DNA from: Janthinobacterium aquaticum
GTDB taxonomy: Bacteria > Pseudomonadota > Gammaproteobacteria > Burkholderiales > Burkholderiaceae_D
Direction: 5' to 3'
Length of the DNA: 64,000 nt
Assembly: GCF_009208565.1 (NCBI RefSeq)
Contig: NZ_WFLK01000006.1
Span: forward strand, 186,001-250,000
Made by a program: the position numbers and the translations under genes. Numbering within the stretch: position 1 is the first letter of the stretch; every line of letters starts with the position of its first letter. Shown piece by piece: positions 20,253-28,461 of the stretch. The notes under the pieces were generated by a model, which was not told where the DNA came from, searched no databases, and saw only the letters and a program-made list of their open reading frames with translations.

Positions 20253-20888
20253 CTACCTGAACTTGCTCTTGTGCCCAGTCTTCAGATCAAGCGCAAAGCG
20301 TACGCCGTTGTCGGTCAGCATGACTTCATCGGGCGGCTCTTCGCCGGCCAGGGTGCCGTCGATCAGCGGCAGGCCTTCGCCCTTGCGCATCAGGTCGTTG
20401 CAGCGCTCGTAGACATTGGCGCAGCCGGTCGAGGCCATCAGCGCCTGCACGATGGCCACTTTCCAGGCGTCGACGCCGCCGGCGTTGAATTCACAGATCA
20501 GATAGCCATCCACGCCGCCGAACAGCTGCACTTCCAGGCCCGACAAACCGACATCATCGCCCTTGATCAGGGTCAGCAGCTGGTTGGCGCCGGCCTTGTT
20601 GATCGCCGGCAGGCGCTTTTCAATGGCGGTCTTGACGCGGCGCTTGATCAGCGCATGGTCGACCGGCTCGTCTTCCTTGAAGCTCCAGATGCGCGCGCGG
20701 ATCTGCGACTTGGAGTTATAGGCCGCGCGCGCGATGAACTGGCGCGCGGAATTTTGCACGATGGCCGTCGAGCCGGGCTTCATTTTTTCCTGCGGCTTGC
20801 CGTCGACTTTTTCAATCGCCGAAGCATAGATCCACGGCTGGCCCAGCAAGCTTTTTTCCTTGCCCTGTTTGATGGTAATAATAAGCAT
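20253..20888 (-). CDS. Truncated RlmI-like protein lacking its methyltransferase domain
   Basis: Residues 1-75 resemble the PUA domain of the 23S rRNA m5C methyltransferase RlmI (GKEKSLLGQPWIYASAIEKV and SKSQIRARIWSF), and residues 76-200 its central EEHEE domain (GVRFALDLKTGHK). The frame stops 7 residues after this motif, exactly where the SAM-binding Rossmann domain should begin. RlmI is about 396 residues; this protein is 211. The remaining 59 bases to the convergent cytochrome gene hold no trace of the missing half. The RlmI motif GESDGLPG is changed to GDDVGLSG. It is either a degraded gene or a repurposed RNA-binding module; the open, well-formed frame favours the latter slightly. Confidence 0.75.
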   Translation of the reverse strand: MLIITIKQGKEKSLLGQPWIYASAIEKVDGKPQEKMKPGSTAIVQNSARQFIARAAYNSKSQIRARIWSFKEDEPVDHALIKRRVKTAIEKRLPAINKAGANQLLTLIKGDDVGLSGLEVQLFGGVDGYLICEFNAGGVDAWKVAIVQALMASTGCANVYERCNDLMRKGEGLPLIDGTLAGEEPPDEVMLTDNGVRFALDLKTGHKSKFR

Positions 20889-21078
20889 ATTTTTTTCAGT
20901 AATCGGTACGGATAGTCAATGCCCGCATAATAGCCCACACAAGGGGCCGATGCCATACTGACGCTGCGCCTGCATCTCAGGCCCCCGATGCTGCGGCCTG
21001 TCGCATGGCGCTAGCACAGGCGGATCGGCAGCATTACCATGCAGGCAGTCCAACAAGTTCATCAGACAGGAAACTATC

Positions 21079-21879
21079 ATGACGGTATCGCCGCGCAATG
21101 CCCACTCTTCCCTTGCTGCACTGGTTCGCAGCGCAACCCTCGCGCTGGGGCTGTGCGCGCTGGCTGCACCGCTGGCGCCGGTGCAAGCTTCTGCGCTCGA
21201 CTGGGTCACCGGCGGCCACAGCGTACAAGGCAGCGGCAGGCTGCAGCAGCAAACGCGCGACGTAGGCCAGTTCAACGGCCTGGCGCTGAGCCTGCCGGGC
21301 CAGGTGACGCTGCGCCAGGGGCCGCGCGAAAGCGTCAGCATCGAAACCGACGACAATCTGCTGCCGCTGATTGAAACCGCGGTGGAAAACGGCACCTTGC
21401 GCATCCGCGCCGCCAAACGCAACACCAGCTTGCGCCAGACGGCGCTCAAGATCGTGGTGACGGCGCGCCAGATCGAGCGCATCAGCGTCGGCGGCTCGGG
21501 CAACGTCGAAGCGCGCGGCCTGCGCAGCGACAAATTGCGCTTTGATGTGGGCGGCTCGGGCAATATCACCGCTAGCGACATCGACAGCAACGCCGTGACG
21601 GTCGCCATCGGTGGCTCGGGCAACTTCAGCGCCAGCGGCAAAACCCGGCAGTTCAGCGCCTCGATCGGCGGCTCCGGCCAGATCGAGGCGGGCCGTCTGG
21701 CTGCGCGCACCGCGCAGGTCAGCATCGGCGGCTCGGGTACGGCCGAGGTATGGGCCACCGACGCGCTCAGCGTCAGTATCGGCGGCTCAGGCGAGGTGCG
21801 CTATTACGGCGAGCCGGCCATCAGCCGCGCCGTGCAGCGCGCCGGCAGTATCAAGCGGCTGGGCGCGGCGCCAAACTGA
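21079..21879 (+). CDS. DUF2807 (GIN domain) exported protein
   Basis: The 266-residue protein has a signal peptide (residues 1-37, ending VQASA) and a C-terminal beta-helix made of repeated GGSG turns, seven of which recur about every 20-25 residues (for example VGGSGNVEARG and IGGSGQIEAG). This is the putative auto-transporter adhesin head GIN domain. The cellular role of the family is unclear; it is envelope-associated or periplasmic. Its stop codon abuts the stop codon of yaeQ with no space and no terminator. Confidence 0.85.
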   Translation: MTVSPRNAHSSLAALVRSATLALGLCALAAPLAPVQASALDWVTGGHSVQGSGRLQQQTRDVGQFNGLALSLPGQVTLRQGPRESVSIETDDNLLPLIETAVENGTLRIRAAKRNTSLRQTALKIVVTARQIERISVGGSGNVEARGLRSDKLRFDVGGSGNITASDIDSNAVTVAIGGSGNFSASGKTRQFSASIGGSGQIEAGRLAARTAQVSIGGSGTAEVWATDALSVSIGGSGEVRYYGEPAISRAVQRAGSIKRLGAAPN

Positions 21880-22422
21880 TCAGCGTGCCGGCTTGACCGG
21901 CTCGCGCTCGATCAGCACCGTGTCGACGCTGTCGGTCAGCCAGATCTGGCCGTCCTGGATGGTGCACTGCAACTGCATGGTGCGCTGCGCCAGCTTGCTC
22001 ATCTGCTGCGCCGCTTCCGACGGCAGATTGATCACGGTCAGGTTTTTCGCACGCTCGAGCTTATTGGCAATCTGTTTCCACCAGATATGGCTGGTCGCGC
22101 CATAGCTGTAGACGATCACCTGCTCCGAGCGGCCGCAGGCCTTGAGGATGCGCTTTTCATCAGGCTGGCCCACTTCGATCCACAACTGGATCGCGCCGGT
22201 CAGGTCCTTTTGCCACAGATCGGGCTCTTCCGTATCGAACAGCCCCTTGGTAAACGTGAGCGCTTCGTCGGCATGGATGGCAAAGGCCAGCAGGCGCACC
22301 ATCATGCGCTCATCGGTTTCCGATGGGTGGCGCGCCAGGGTCAGTGCATGATCCTGGTAATAATTGCGGTCCATGTCGGCGATCTGCAGATCGGCTTTGA
22401 AAATGGTTGCTTTAAGAGCCAT
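21880..22422 (-). CDS. yaeQ: YaeQ family protein
   Basis: The 180-residue protein begins MALKATIFKADLQIADMDRN and contains the family blocks HALTLARHPSETDERMMVRLLAF, EEPDLWQKDLTGAIQLWIEVG and RILKACGRSEQVIVYSYG. YaeQ has a PD-(D/E)XK nuclease-like fold; its physiological role is unknown. The ATG at 22422 is chosen because it starts the conserved ALKATIFK; longer readings upstream are non-coding. It lies 52 bases after purU on the same strand. Confidence 0.93.
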   Translation of the reverse strand: MALKATIFKADLQIADMDRNYYQDHALTLARHPSETDERMMVRLLAFAIHADEALTFTKGLFDTEEPDLWQKDLTGAIQLWIEVGQPDEKRILKACGRSEQVIVYSYGATSHIWWKQIANKLERAKNLTVINLPSEAAQQMSKLAQRTMQLQCTIQDGQIWLTDSVDTVLIEREPVKPAR

Positions 22423-22474
22423 CGTATTGTTATGTATTGAGATTAATGAACTGCCGCCGCACTTGCAGCCGCAA

Positions 22475-23356
22475 TCAGCGGAACACCACCGTCTTGTCGC
22501 CGTTTTGCAAGATGCGATGTTCGACAAACCACTTGACGGCACGCGCCAGCACCACGCACTCGACGTCGCGGCCGATGGCCGTCAGCGTCTCGACATCCAT
22601 CGCATGGTCAACCCGCTCGACATCCTGCTCGATGATCGGACCTTCGTCGAGGTCGCCGGTGACGAAGTGCGCGGTGGCGCCGATCAGCTTGACGCCGCGG
22701 TGATGCGCCTGCGCATACGGCTTGGCGCCCTTGAAGCTGGGCAGGAAGGAATGGTGAATATTGATGGCGCGCCCTTCGAGCGCCTGGCACAGGCCCGGCG
22801 ACAGGATTTGCATATAACGCGCCAGCACCACCAGGTCGATCTGGTGCGTGTTCATCAGCTCGATGACTTTGGCCTCCTGCGCCAGCTTGGCCGACTCGGG
22901 TGCGCCCGCTGCCAGCGGCAGGTAATGGAACGGAATATTGTAGCTGGCCGCCAGCTGGTAGAACTCCATGTGGTTCGAGACGATCGCCGGAATTTCCACG
23001 TTGAGCAGGCCGCTCTTGTAGCGGAACAGCAAGTCGTTCAGGCAATGGCCGATCTTCGACACCATCAGCATCACGCGCGGCTTGACGTGCGCGTCGTGCA
23101 ACTGACCGTGGAACGGACCATTTTGCTGCATCGCCTGCGACAGCGCCGCAAAGTCGGCGCGCAGCTGGGCGTCGCCAACGGCTGCGTCTTCCAGCGCAAA
23201 ATGCACGCGCATAAAGAACAGTTGCGACTCCTGGTCGCCGAACTGGGCCGAATCGAGAATGTTGCAGCCATGTTCGGCCAGGAAACCTGACACGCGATGC
23301 ACGATGCCGCGCTGGTCCAGGCAAGACAGGGTCAGAATATATTCAGGATGCGTCAT
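22475..23356 (-). CDS. purU: Formyltetrahydrofolate deformylase
   Basis: This enzyme hydrolyses 10-formyltetrahydrofolate to formate and tetrahydrofolate, balancing one-carbon pools and supplying formate to purine synthesis. The 293-residue protein has an N-terminal ACT domain (residues 1-85, starting EYILTLSCLDQRGIVHRVSG) and a formyltransferase-like catalytic domain with the Asn-His-Asp features AINIHHSFLPSFKGAKPY and ATAHFVTGDLDEGPII. Length and start (ATG at 23356) are typical. Confidence 0.96.
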   Translation of the reverse strand: MTHPEYILTLSCLDQRGIVHRVSGFLAEHGCNILDSAQFGDQESQLFFMRVHFALEDAAVGDAQLRADFAALSQAMQQNGPFHGQLHDAHVKPRVMLMVSKIGHCLNDLLFRYKSGLLNVEIPAIVSNHMEFYQLAASYNIPFHYLPLAAGAPESAKLAQEAKVIELMNTHQIDLVVLARYMQILSPGLCQALEGRAINIHHSFLPSFKGAKPYAQAHHRGVKLIGATAHFVTGDLDEGPIIEQDVERVDHAMDVETLTAIGRDVECVVLARAVKWFVEHRILQNGDKTVVFR

Positions 23357-23707
23357 GGTCGCAAAATCAGATAAAGAAGGTGACAAATAAGCGGTGTCCA
23401 GCGCGCCGCGCGGGCCGCTGGGGCGCCACTGCGCTACTGCGCTACTGCGAGGCCGGTATTGTCGCACGGCTGGGCTGCGACACCGCGACTTTTCCTGATC
23501 TGGCCGCCTGGCCAGCGCCACGATTTGTTTGATCTGGCGCAAAACACCAGTCTTTTCCGCACCCACTTGCGCTTGGCTGCATAAAAAACCTCGCCGCTGC
23601 GGAACCTGAGGCGTCGTCCGGCGTCTATCTCTGTGTTTGCTGCATACCTTGCATCCGCCTGGCCGGATGCTGTCCAGACCAACCTGACCAACCTCTTGAG
23701 GTAGACC
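23357..23707. other. 351-base intergenic region, purU / phasin
   Basis: Divergent region with no gene seen. It holds a short tandem CTGCGCTACTGCG repeat near 23435-23450, a perfect inverted repeat TGTCGCA / TGCGACA (23460-23466 and 23476-23482), and a perfect hairpin GCATCCG / CGGATGC (23651-23657 and 23664-23670) in the phasin leader. A ribosome-binding GAGG lies just before the phasin start. Confidence 0.5.
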
Positions 23708-24196
23708 ATGACCACCAACAGCCTTACCCCCGCCCTGAAATCGCACCTGGAAGCGCAATGCCAGTTCATGGCCGACTTGTCGCGCAAGATGCTCGACACG
23801 GCGCAAGGGCTCAATGCCCTCAATATGCGCCTGGCGCAGGATCTGATCGCGGAAATGACAGCGGCCAACCAGCGCCTGCTGGCAGCTGGCGACACGGCGC
23901 AGATGCTGTCGCTGACGGCCAGCCATCCCCAGCCCGGCATCGACAAGCTGCGCGACTATCAGCAACAGTTGTCCGAACTGCTGGCCGGCGCCAGCCGCGA
24001 CATCCATTCCACGGCCGAGGCACATCTGCCGGCAACGCAGTGCACGGCCGCAGCCTTTGCCGACGAACTGGTGCGCAAGAGCGCGGAAGAAACAGAGAAA
24101 GCCGCACAGCGCCAACGCGCGCTGCTGGGGCAACTGCAGTTTTCCATCCCCGGCAACGACGGCGCCGGCCTGCCAGCGCCACAGCAAGGCCGTTGA
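23708..24196 (+). CDS. Phasin family protein
   Basis: The 162-residue, mostly helical, Gln/Ala-rich protein matches the Phasin_2 family, which coats polyhydroxyalkanoate granules. The segment from HLEAQCQFMADLSRKMLDTAQGL through LNALNMRLAQDLIAEMTAAN is typical. No membrane segment or signal is present. The next gene, 37 bases on, is a KGG-repeat stress protein. No PHA synthase gene is in this window. Confidence 0.82.
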   Translation: MTTNSLTPALKSHLEAQCQFMADLSRKMLDTAQGLNALNMRLAQDLIAEMTAANQRLLAAGDTAQMLSLTASHPQPGIDKLRDYQQQLSELLAGASRDIHSTAEAHLPATQCTAAAFADELVRKSAEETEKAAQRQRALLGQLQFSIPGNDGAGLPAPQQGR

Positions 24197-24233
24197 AACG
24201 CATCACCCATCCAGACATCGACAGGAGCACACC

Positions 24234-24590
24234 ATGGCCACCAATCAGCGCGACGAACAGCAGCACAAGGATCAAAATGCGGATCAGCAGGGTAAAAGCG
24301 GCAGCCAGAAAAGCACGGTCAAGCGCGGCTTTGCCGCCATGAACGAAGCGCAGCAGCGCGAAATCGCCAGCAAGGGTGGCCAGGCTGCGCACCAGAAAGG
24401 CACGGCGCATGAATTCGACTCGGAAGAAGCGCGCCGGGCCGGGCAAAAAGGCGGCGAAGCGGTCAGCCGCAACCGCGAACACATGGCCGAGATCGGCCGC
24501 AAGGGCGGCGAAAGCCGGCAGGCCGGCAACCGCACCACAGAGCCGGGCAAAGGCGGCGCCAGCCGCAAGAACGCAGACAAGCAACCGTAG
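24234..24590 (+). CDS. KGG-repeat (stress-induced) small protein
   Basis: This 118-residue, very hydrophilic protein carries repeated KGG motifs (EIASKGGQAAH, RAGQKGGEAVS, EIGRKGGESRQ, GKGGASRKN), the Con-10/GsiB-like family linked to desiccation and stationary-phase stress. It is rich in Gln, Lys, Gly and Glu and lacks hydrophobic segments, consistent with intrinsic disorder. The ATG at 24234 is preceded by AGGAG at good spacing. It probably shares a transcript with the phasin gene. Confidence 0.88.
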   Translation: MATNQRDEQQHKDQNADQQGKSGSQKSTVKRGFAAMNEAQQREIASKGGQAAHQKGTAHEFDSEEARRAGQKGGEAVSRNREHMAEIGRKGGESRQAGNRTTEPGKGGASRKNADKQP

Positions 24591-24678
24591 CACCGCAGCG
24601 CACAGGCTGGCGCCGCCTGTGGTGCAGGCGCCGGCCTGCCAGCCATCGCGGGCAATCACCGGCGCATCGCTTTGCGCG

Positions 24679-24698
24679 GATGTCCTTGCGCGGACATC
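24679..24698. promoter_or_regulatory. Palindrome upstream of the YgjP-like gene
   Basis: GATGTCC and GGACATC are separated by TTGCGC, which itself lies in a TTGCGCGG direct repeat. It lies about 55 bases before the metallopeptidase start and could be an operator. No known regulator consensus was recognised. Confidence 0.3.
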
Positions 24699-24753
24699 TT
24701 TGCGATATGGTACATTCTCGTCCCCGATTCCCCAATTCCCCGACCACTGCGCA

Positions 24754-25263
24754 ATGTCTCCCCTGAAATACCTGAGTGCCTACCCCGACCAGACCCAGGC
24801 GCAAGTGCGGCAACTGATTGCGCAGGATAAACTGGGAGAAGCCCTGCTCAAGCGCTACCCGGTTGCCCATGAAGTGCGCAACGACAGGGCCTTGTACCAA
24901 TATGTGCAGGACCTGAAGAGCGAGTTCCTGCGCAACGCCGAGCCCATCAACAAGGTCGCGTTCGACAGCAAGATCCATGTCATCAACCATGCGCTGGGCC
25001 TGCATACCTCGATCTCGCGCGTCCAGGGCGGCAAGCTCAAGGCCAAGCATGAAATCCGCGTGGCCACCATGTTCAAGGACGTGCCGCTGGAGTTCCTGCG
25101 CATGATCGCCGTACACGAACTGGCGCACGTCAAGGAAAAGCAGCACGACAAGGCATTCTACAAACTGTGTACGTATATGGAGCCGCAATACCACCAGTAC
25201 GAGTTCGATGTGCGCCTCTATCTGACCCAGCTTGACCTGTCCGGCCAGCGCTTGTGGACGTAA
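24754..25263 (+). CDS. YgjP-like (DUF45) zinc metallopeptidase-fold protein
   Basis: The 169-residue protein has the zinc motif HELAHVKEKQHDKAFY near residues 122-137, that is HExxH with a following His and the FYKLC segment typical of the DUF45/YgjP family. The substrate is unknown. The ATG at 24754 begins MSPLKYLSAYPDQTQAQV. It is monocistronic, ending a few bases before a MITE-like element. Confidence 0.8.
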   Translation: MSPLKYLSAYPDQTQAQVRQLIAQDKLGEALLKRYPVAHEVRNDRALYQYVQDLKSEFLRNAEPINKVAFDSKIHVINHALGLHTSISRVQGGKLKAKHEIRVATMFKDVPLEFLRMIAVHELAHVKEKQHDKAFYKLCTYMEPQYHQYEFDVRLYLTQLDLSGQRLWT

Positions 25264-25266
25264 AAA

Positions 25267-25416
25267 AATGGCGTTCAGTTAATCTGCCCGACGCATTTAA
25301 AAGCGTAAAAACGTAAGGGCGGGCCCGCTTGGCCCGGCACGCCCGTTCTGGCAACTGGGGCCCTAATCCGGTTTGCAGCTTGACCGGTCGAGTAAGGATG
25401 CTAACTGAACGCCATT
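25267..25416. mobile_element. MITE-like element with perfect 15-bp terminal inverted repeats
   Basis: AATGGCGTTCAGTTA at 25267-25281 is repeated exactly in reverse complement at 25402-25416. The 150-base unit has no gene and contains an imperfect GC-rich hairpin (GGGCGGGCC / GGCCCGG...GCCC). The ends resemble, from memory, IS4-group inverted repeats (TAATGCCGATCAGTTAA), so an internally deleted IS4-type derivative is plausible. No clear target duplication is seen. The element starts within 5 bases of the stop codon of the metallopeptidase gene. Confidence 0.65.
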
Positions 25417-25449
25417 ACCGCTTGCGCGGCTTCTTTACATCCTGAGCGA

Positions 25450-26052
25450 TCAAATCGTTTTCCGGCGACGCAGCATCAACGCCATCAGGCCCAGGCCGCC
25501 TAACAGCATGCCATAGGTAGCCGGTTCCGGCACGGCGCTGACCGAGGCGCCGATATTATCGACTTGATAGGTATGCACCAGGCCTTGCTGCCACGAGGCT
25601 GAAACCAGGTTGGTAAAGCCGTTCAGGGTGTAGTTGCTGAAGGAATTGCTGCCGCTGAGCGACAAAGTCTGGCTGACCGAGCCGCCGCCAGCGAGCTTGC
25701 CGACCAGCGTGACGTTGTAGGCACCTGGCCAGCCGATGTAATCGGCCAGGCTGATGGAGCCCAGCGAAAACGCTGCGCCATCGGTACGGCTGAGCGTGGT
25801 GGTGCTCAGAGCCACTGCACCCAGGCCAGCCGAGCCGGCATAGGCAAGGTTGCTTTTTTCGGCATAGCTGAGACCGTACCAGTAGTTATTGTTGAAGCTG
25901 TAGCCACTCTCGGTGTACGAGTCGAGCAGATTGGTCACTACCCCTCTTTGTTCCAGGCCGTTGAAATTGATAACGGTCGTTTGCGCCTGGGCGGCGCCAG
26001 CGGCAAACAGGGCTGCAATGGCGGCAGTGCGCAACAATGACATAGGTTTCAA
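25450..26052 (-). CDS. PEP-CTERM sorting domain protein
   Basis: This small exported protein has a signal peptide ending GAAQAQ, a Ser/Gly/Thr/Asn-rich beta domain, and a C-terminal PEP-CTERM tail: VPEPATYGMLLGGLGLMALM followed by RRRK. The tail is recognised by an exosortase for release to the surface or the extracellular matrix. I favour the TTG start at 26052 (MKPMSLLRT), as an AAAAGGA ribosome site lies 8 bases before it; the ATG at 26043 is the alternative. Exosortase genes are not in this window. Confidence 0.88.
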   Translation of the reverse strand: MKPMSLLRTAAIAALFAAGAAQAQTTVINFNGLEQRGVVTNLLDSYTESGYSFNNNYWYGLSYAEKSNLAYAGSAGLGAVALSTTTLSRTDGAAFSLGSISLADYIGWPGAYNVTLVGKLAGGGSVSQTLSLSGSNSFSNYTLNGFTNLVSASWQQGLVHTYQVDNIGASVSAVPEPATYGMLLGGLGLMALMLRRRKTI

Positions 26053-26150
26053 GATAACGATCCTTTTAGAACAAGCGGCATTTGAATGGAGCAGAACCGG
26101 CGTGCGGCGACTAATTTCGCGTTTGCAACTTTTTCGGCCCTGAATTTGAT

Positions 26151-26169
26151 ATGTGTCAGTAAAACACAT
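26151..26169. promoter_or_regulatory. Palindromic operator candidate upstream of the PEP-CTERM gene
   Basis: ATGTGT and ACACAT are separated by 7 bases about 100 bases before the start codon, in an AT-rich stretch likely to hold the promoter. No regulator is assigned. Confidence 0.35.
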
Positions 26170-26303
26170 TCATAGTCAAATTGCATCTAAATTTTCAAAA
26201 AATCATGTTTTCGAGGAAACCTTATGAACATATTGTCACCAATTACAACACTGGCCCTGATGAATTTTTCCTTGTGGAAATAATAACAGGACCCGCTGCC
26301 AAC

Positions 26304-26852
26304 TCAGGCCGGCAGCGACTTCAGGCGCTGCACCAGCGCTGCCGGATCGGCGTCGGCATTGAGAAACAAGGCATGCTGGGGCCGGATAAAACCCTGCTCG
26401 CGGCCATTGTTGACAAAATCCAGCAAGCCATCGTAAAAGTGGTCGACATTAAGCAGGCCGATCGGCTTGGCATGGATGCCCAGTTGCGCCCAGGTCAGCA
26501 TTTCAAACAGTTCTTCCAGCGTGCCATAGCCGCCCGGCATGGCAATAAAAGCATCGGACAGGCTGGCCATCATGGCCTTGCGCTCATGCATGTCCTTGAC
26601 CACAAACTGGCGTGTCAGTCCCGTATGCCCCACTTCGCGCTCGACCAGCGCGGTCGGGATCACGCCCGTCACCTCGCCGCCCAGGCGCAGCACCTCGTCG
26701 GCGATCACGCCCATCAGGCCCACGTTGCCGCCGCCATATACCAGCGAAATATTTTCCGATACCAGCACACGCGCCAGTGCGCGCGCACTTTCCGCATACT
26801 GCGGCGTAATGCCCGCGTTGGCGCCACAGTAAACACATAAAGCTTTAATCAC
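26304..26852 (-). CDS. LOG-family protein (TIGR00730, cytokinin-nucleotide phosphoribohydrolase fold)
   Basis: The 182-residue Rossmann-fold protein has the LOG signature PGGYGTLEELFE near residues 108-118 and the N-terminal strand CVYCGAN. Members cleave nucleoside 5'-monophosphates; the best-known reaction gives free cytokinin bases, but housekeeping purine or pyrimidine nucleotide hydrolysis is likely here. Length matches the usual 180-195 residues. The TPR gene on the same strand starts upstream of it, 33 bases before. Confidence 0.9.
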   Translation of the reverse strand: MIKALCVYCGANAGITPQYAESARALARVLVSENISLVYGGGNVGLMGVIADEVLRLGGEVTGVIPTALVEREVGHTGLTRQFVVKDMHERKAMMASLSDAFIAMPGGYGTLEELFEMLTWAQLGIHAKPIGLLNVDHFYDGLLDFVNNGREQGFIRPQHALFLNADADPAALVQRLKSLPA

Positions 26853-26885
26853 AGCATCCTCATCATTTCATTTGGTTTCATATCG

Positions 26886-27656
26886 TTACTTCAATTCGTC
26901 GACGGCATCCTCGACCTCCAGGCGCTCCTTGGCGTCCTGCGCCTGCAAGCCGGCGGCCTGCTCGTACAAGGCGAGCACTTCGGCCAGCTTCTTGTCGCCG
27001 TCCAGCATGGTCAGCGCGCGCGCAAACTCCACATGCGCCGATGGTGATTCGGGATTCAAGGCCAGCGCGGTCCTGAAGTGCTGGTAGCCGTCATCCTTGT
27101 TGGCGCCATAGGTCAGGCTGCCGATCATGGCACCGACCTTGTCGATGATTTCCGTATGATAAATGCCGAACGCAATATGGGCGTCGGCATGCAGCGGCGC
27201 CAGCGTCACGGCGCGGTTCAGGCTGTTGCGTACCTTGGCACCCACGCCCTGCGCCAGCGCCTTGACCACCGAAATGCCCAGCGCATAGCGCCCCAGGCTG
27301 TAAGCATGCCAGTAATAACCGGCCGCATCGTCGGGCTGCTCGGCCTGTTGCCGCTCGCAGCGCTCGGCCACCTCCTCGAACAGCGCCAGCTTGCGCGCCT
27401 CGTCCGGCTCCAGATGCGTGGCGTAGACGCAGGTGGCCTTGTGCGCCACGCTGTAGCCGGGCACGCCAACGGCCAGCCCCTGGCGCGCCGCGCTTTCAAA
27501 GTCGCCCGCATGGTAAGCGAGCCAGGCCTGCACCAGCGCCGCGCGCTGCGGCCACGGCTCGACATCGCCTGCGTGCAGGCGCTGCCAGTGCACCTGCAGG
27601 GTCTCTGGCGTGTAACGCCAGGCGTCTTGCGGATAGGGGTAGGAATTCCAGGCCAT
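26886..27656 (-). CDS. TPR-repeat protein of unknown function
   Basis: This cytosolic 256-residue protein has helical TPR-like segments (for example LVQAWLAYHAGDFESAARQGL and ALNPESPSAHVEFARALTML) that typically bind partner proteins. No signal, membrane segment or catalytic motif is seen. The conserved-looking stretch HADAHIAFGIYHTEIIDKVG may mark a specific subfamily. It lies 23 bases after the TetR regulator gene, so they may share a transcript. Confidence 0.7.
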   Translation of the reverse strand: MAWNSYPYPQDAWRYTPETLQVHWQRLHAGDVEPWPQRAALVQAWLAYHAGDFESAARQGLAVGVPGYSVAHKATCVYATHLEPDEARKLALFEEVAERCERQQAEQPDDAAGYYWHAYSLGRYALGISVVKALAQGVGAKVRNSLNRAVTLAPLHADAHIAFGIYHTEIIDKVGAMIGSLTYGANKDDGYQHFRTALALNPESPSAHVEFARALTMLDGDKKLAEVLALYEQAAGLQAQDAKERLEVEDAVDELK

Positions 27657-27679
27657 GGCATGCCTCCTTCAGGTAAGAA

Positions 27680-28351
27680 TCAATCGGGCTTGAGCGTCGT
27701 CAAATACTCTTCGGACAGTTTGCGAAACAGCGCATGGGTCTCGCCGCGCAGGTAGGGGCCGATCAGCGACAGCACCTGGTAGCAGCCGCGCGCCAGCGCC
27801 TCGGACATCGACTGCTGCTCGCTGTATTTGCGTGGATTGCGCACATATTCATAGGATAGCCAATAGGTGGCCACCACCACCATATTGGTGGCCATGGCGC
27901 CGATTTCCATGTCGGAGGCCTCGAGCGACTGCTCGCTGCGCAGGTCTTCGCACAGCTGCGTGGCCACCTTGATCTTGTGCGCCAGGATCAGCTTGAAATG
28001 CAGTTCGAGCTTGCGGTTGCGCGACAGCAGGTCATTGAGATCGCGGTAGAAAAAGCGATAGCGCCAGATCAGTTCGAACATCAGCCGCAGGTACAGCCAG
28101 ACGTCCTCGATATTGGAACGCCGGCCGCTGGGCACCGTCAGGATGCGCTCGATCTCGGCTTCGAACTGCACGAAGATCGAGTTGACGATATCGTCCTTGT
28201 TGCGGAAGTGGTAGTAAAGATTGCCGGGCGATATCTGCATTTCTTCGGCAATCACGGTGGTCGTGATATTGGGCTCACCAAATTCATTGAACAGCCGTAA
28301 GGACAATTCCAGGATGCGTTCGCGGGTGCGGCGTGGTGCTTTCTGTAGCAT
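27680..28351 (-). CDS. TetR-family transcriptional regulator
   Basis: The 223-residue protein has the TetR N-terminal DNA-binding domain (RERILELSLRLFNEFGEPNI, then the helix-turn-helix ITTTVIAEEMQISPGNLYYHF at about residues 28-48). A helical ligand-binding domain follows (RYRFFYRDLNDLLSRNRKLELHF), similar to regulators of lipid or fatty-acid metabolism. The ATG at 28351 (MLQKAPRRTRERI) is chosen because upstream in-frame sequence is low-complexity and atypical. Its ligand is unknown. Confidence 0.87.
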   Translation of the reverse strand: MLQKAPRRTRERILELSLRLFNEFGEPNITTTVIAEEMQISPGNLYYHFRNKDDIVNSIFVQFEAEIERILTVPSGRRSNIEDVWLYLRLMFELIWRYRFFYRDLNDLLSRNRKLELHFKLILAHKIKVATQLCEDLRSEQSLEASDMEIGAMATNMVVVATYWLSYEYVRNPRKYSEQQSMSEALARGCYQVLSLIGPYLRGETHALFRKLSEEYLTTLKPD

Positions 28352-28461
28352 GGCGGGCAGTCTCTCTCTATTCTGCCACAAGCATACCATCTTCGCCCCA
28401 TGCAACCCAACCGCCTGCCCTGCCCCAAGCCTGGCCTGCTCCAAGCCTGTGCTTTGCCAGC

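Noticed and set aside
23435-23450. Short CTGCGCTACTGCG tandem repeat as a mobile-element scar
   Set aside because: Two short copies only, with no flanking duplication, so chance is sufficient.
22475-24187. Long purU frame with a 280-residue N-terminal extension
   Set aside because: The extension covers the divergent intergenic region and phasin antisense; the conserved protein starts at 23356.
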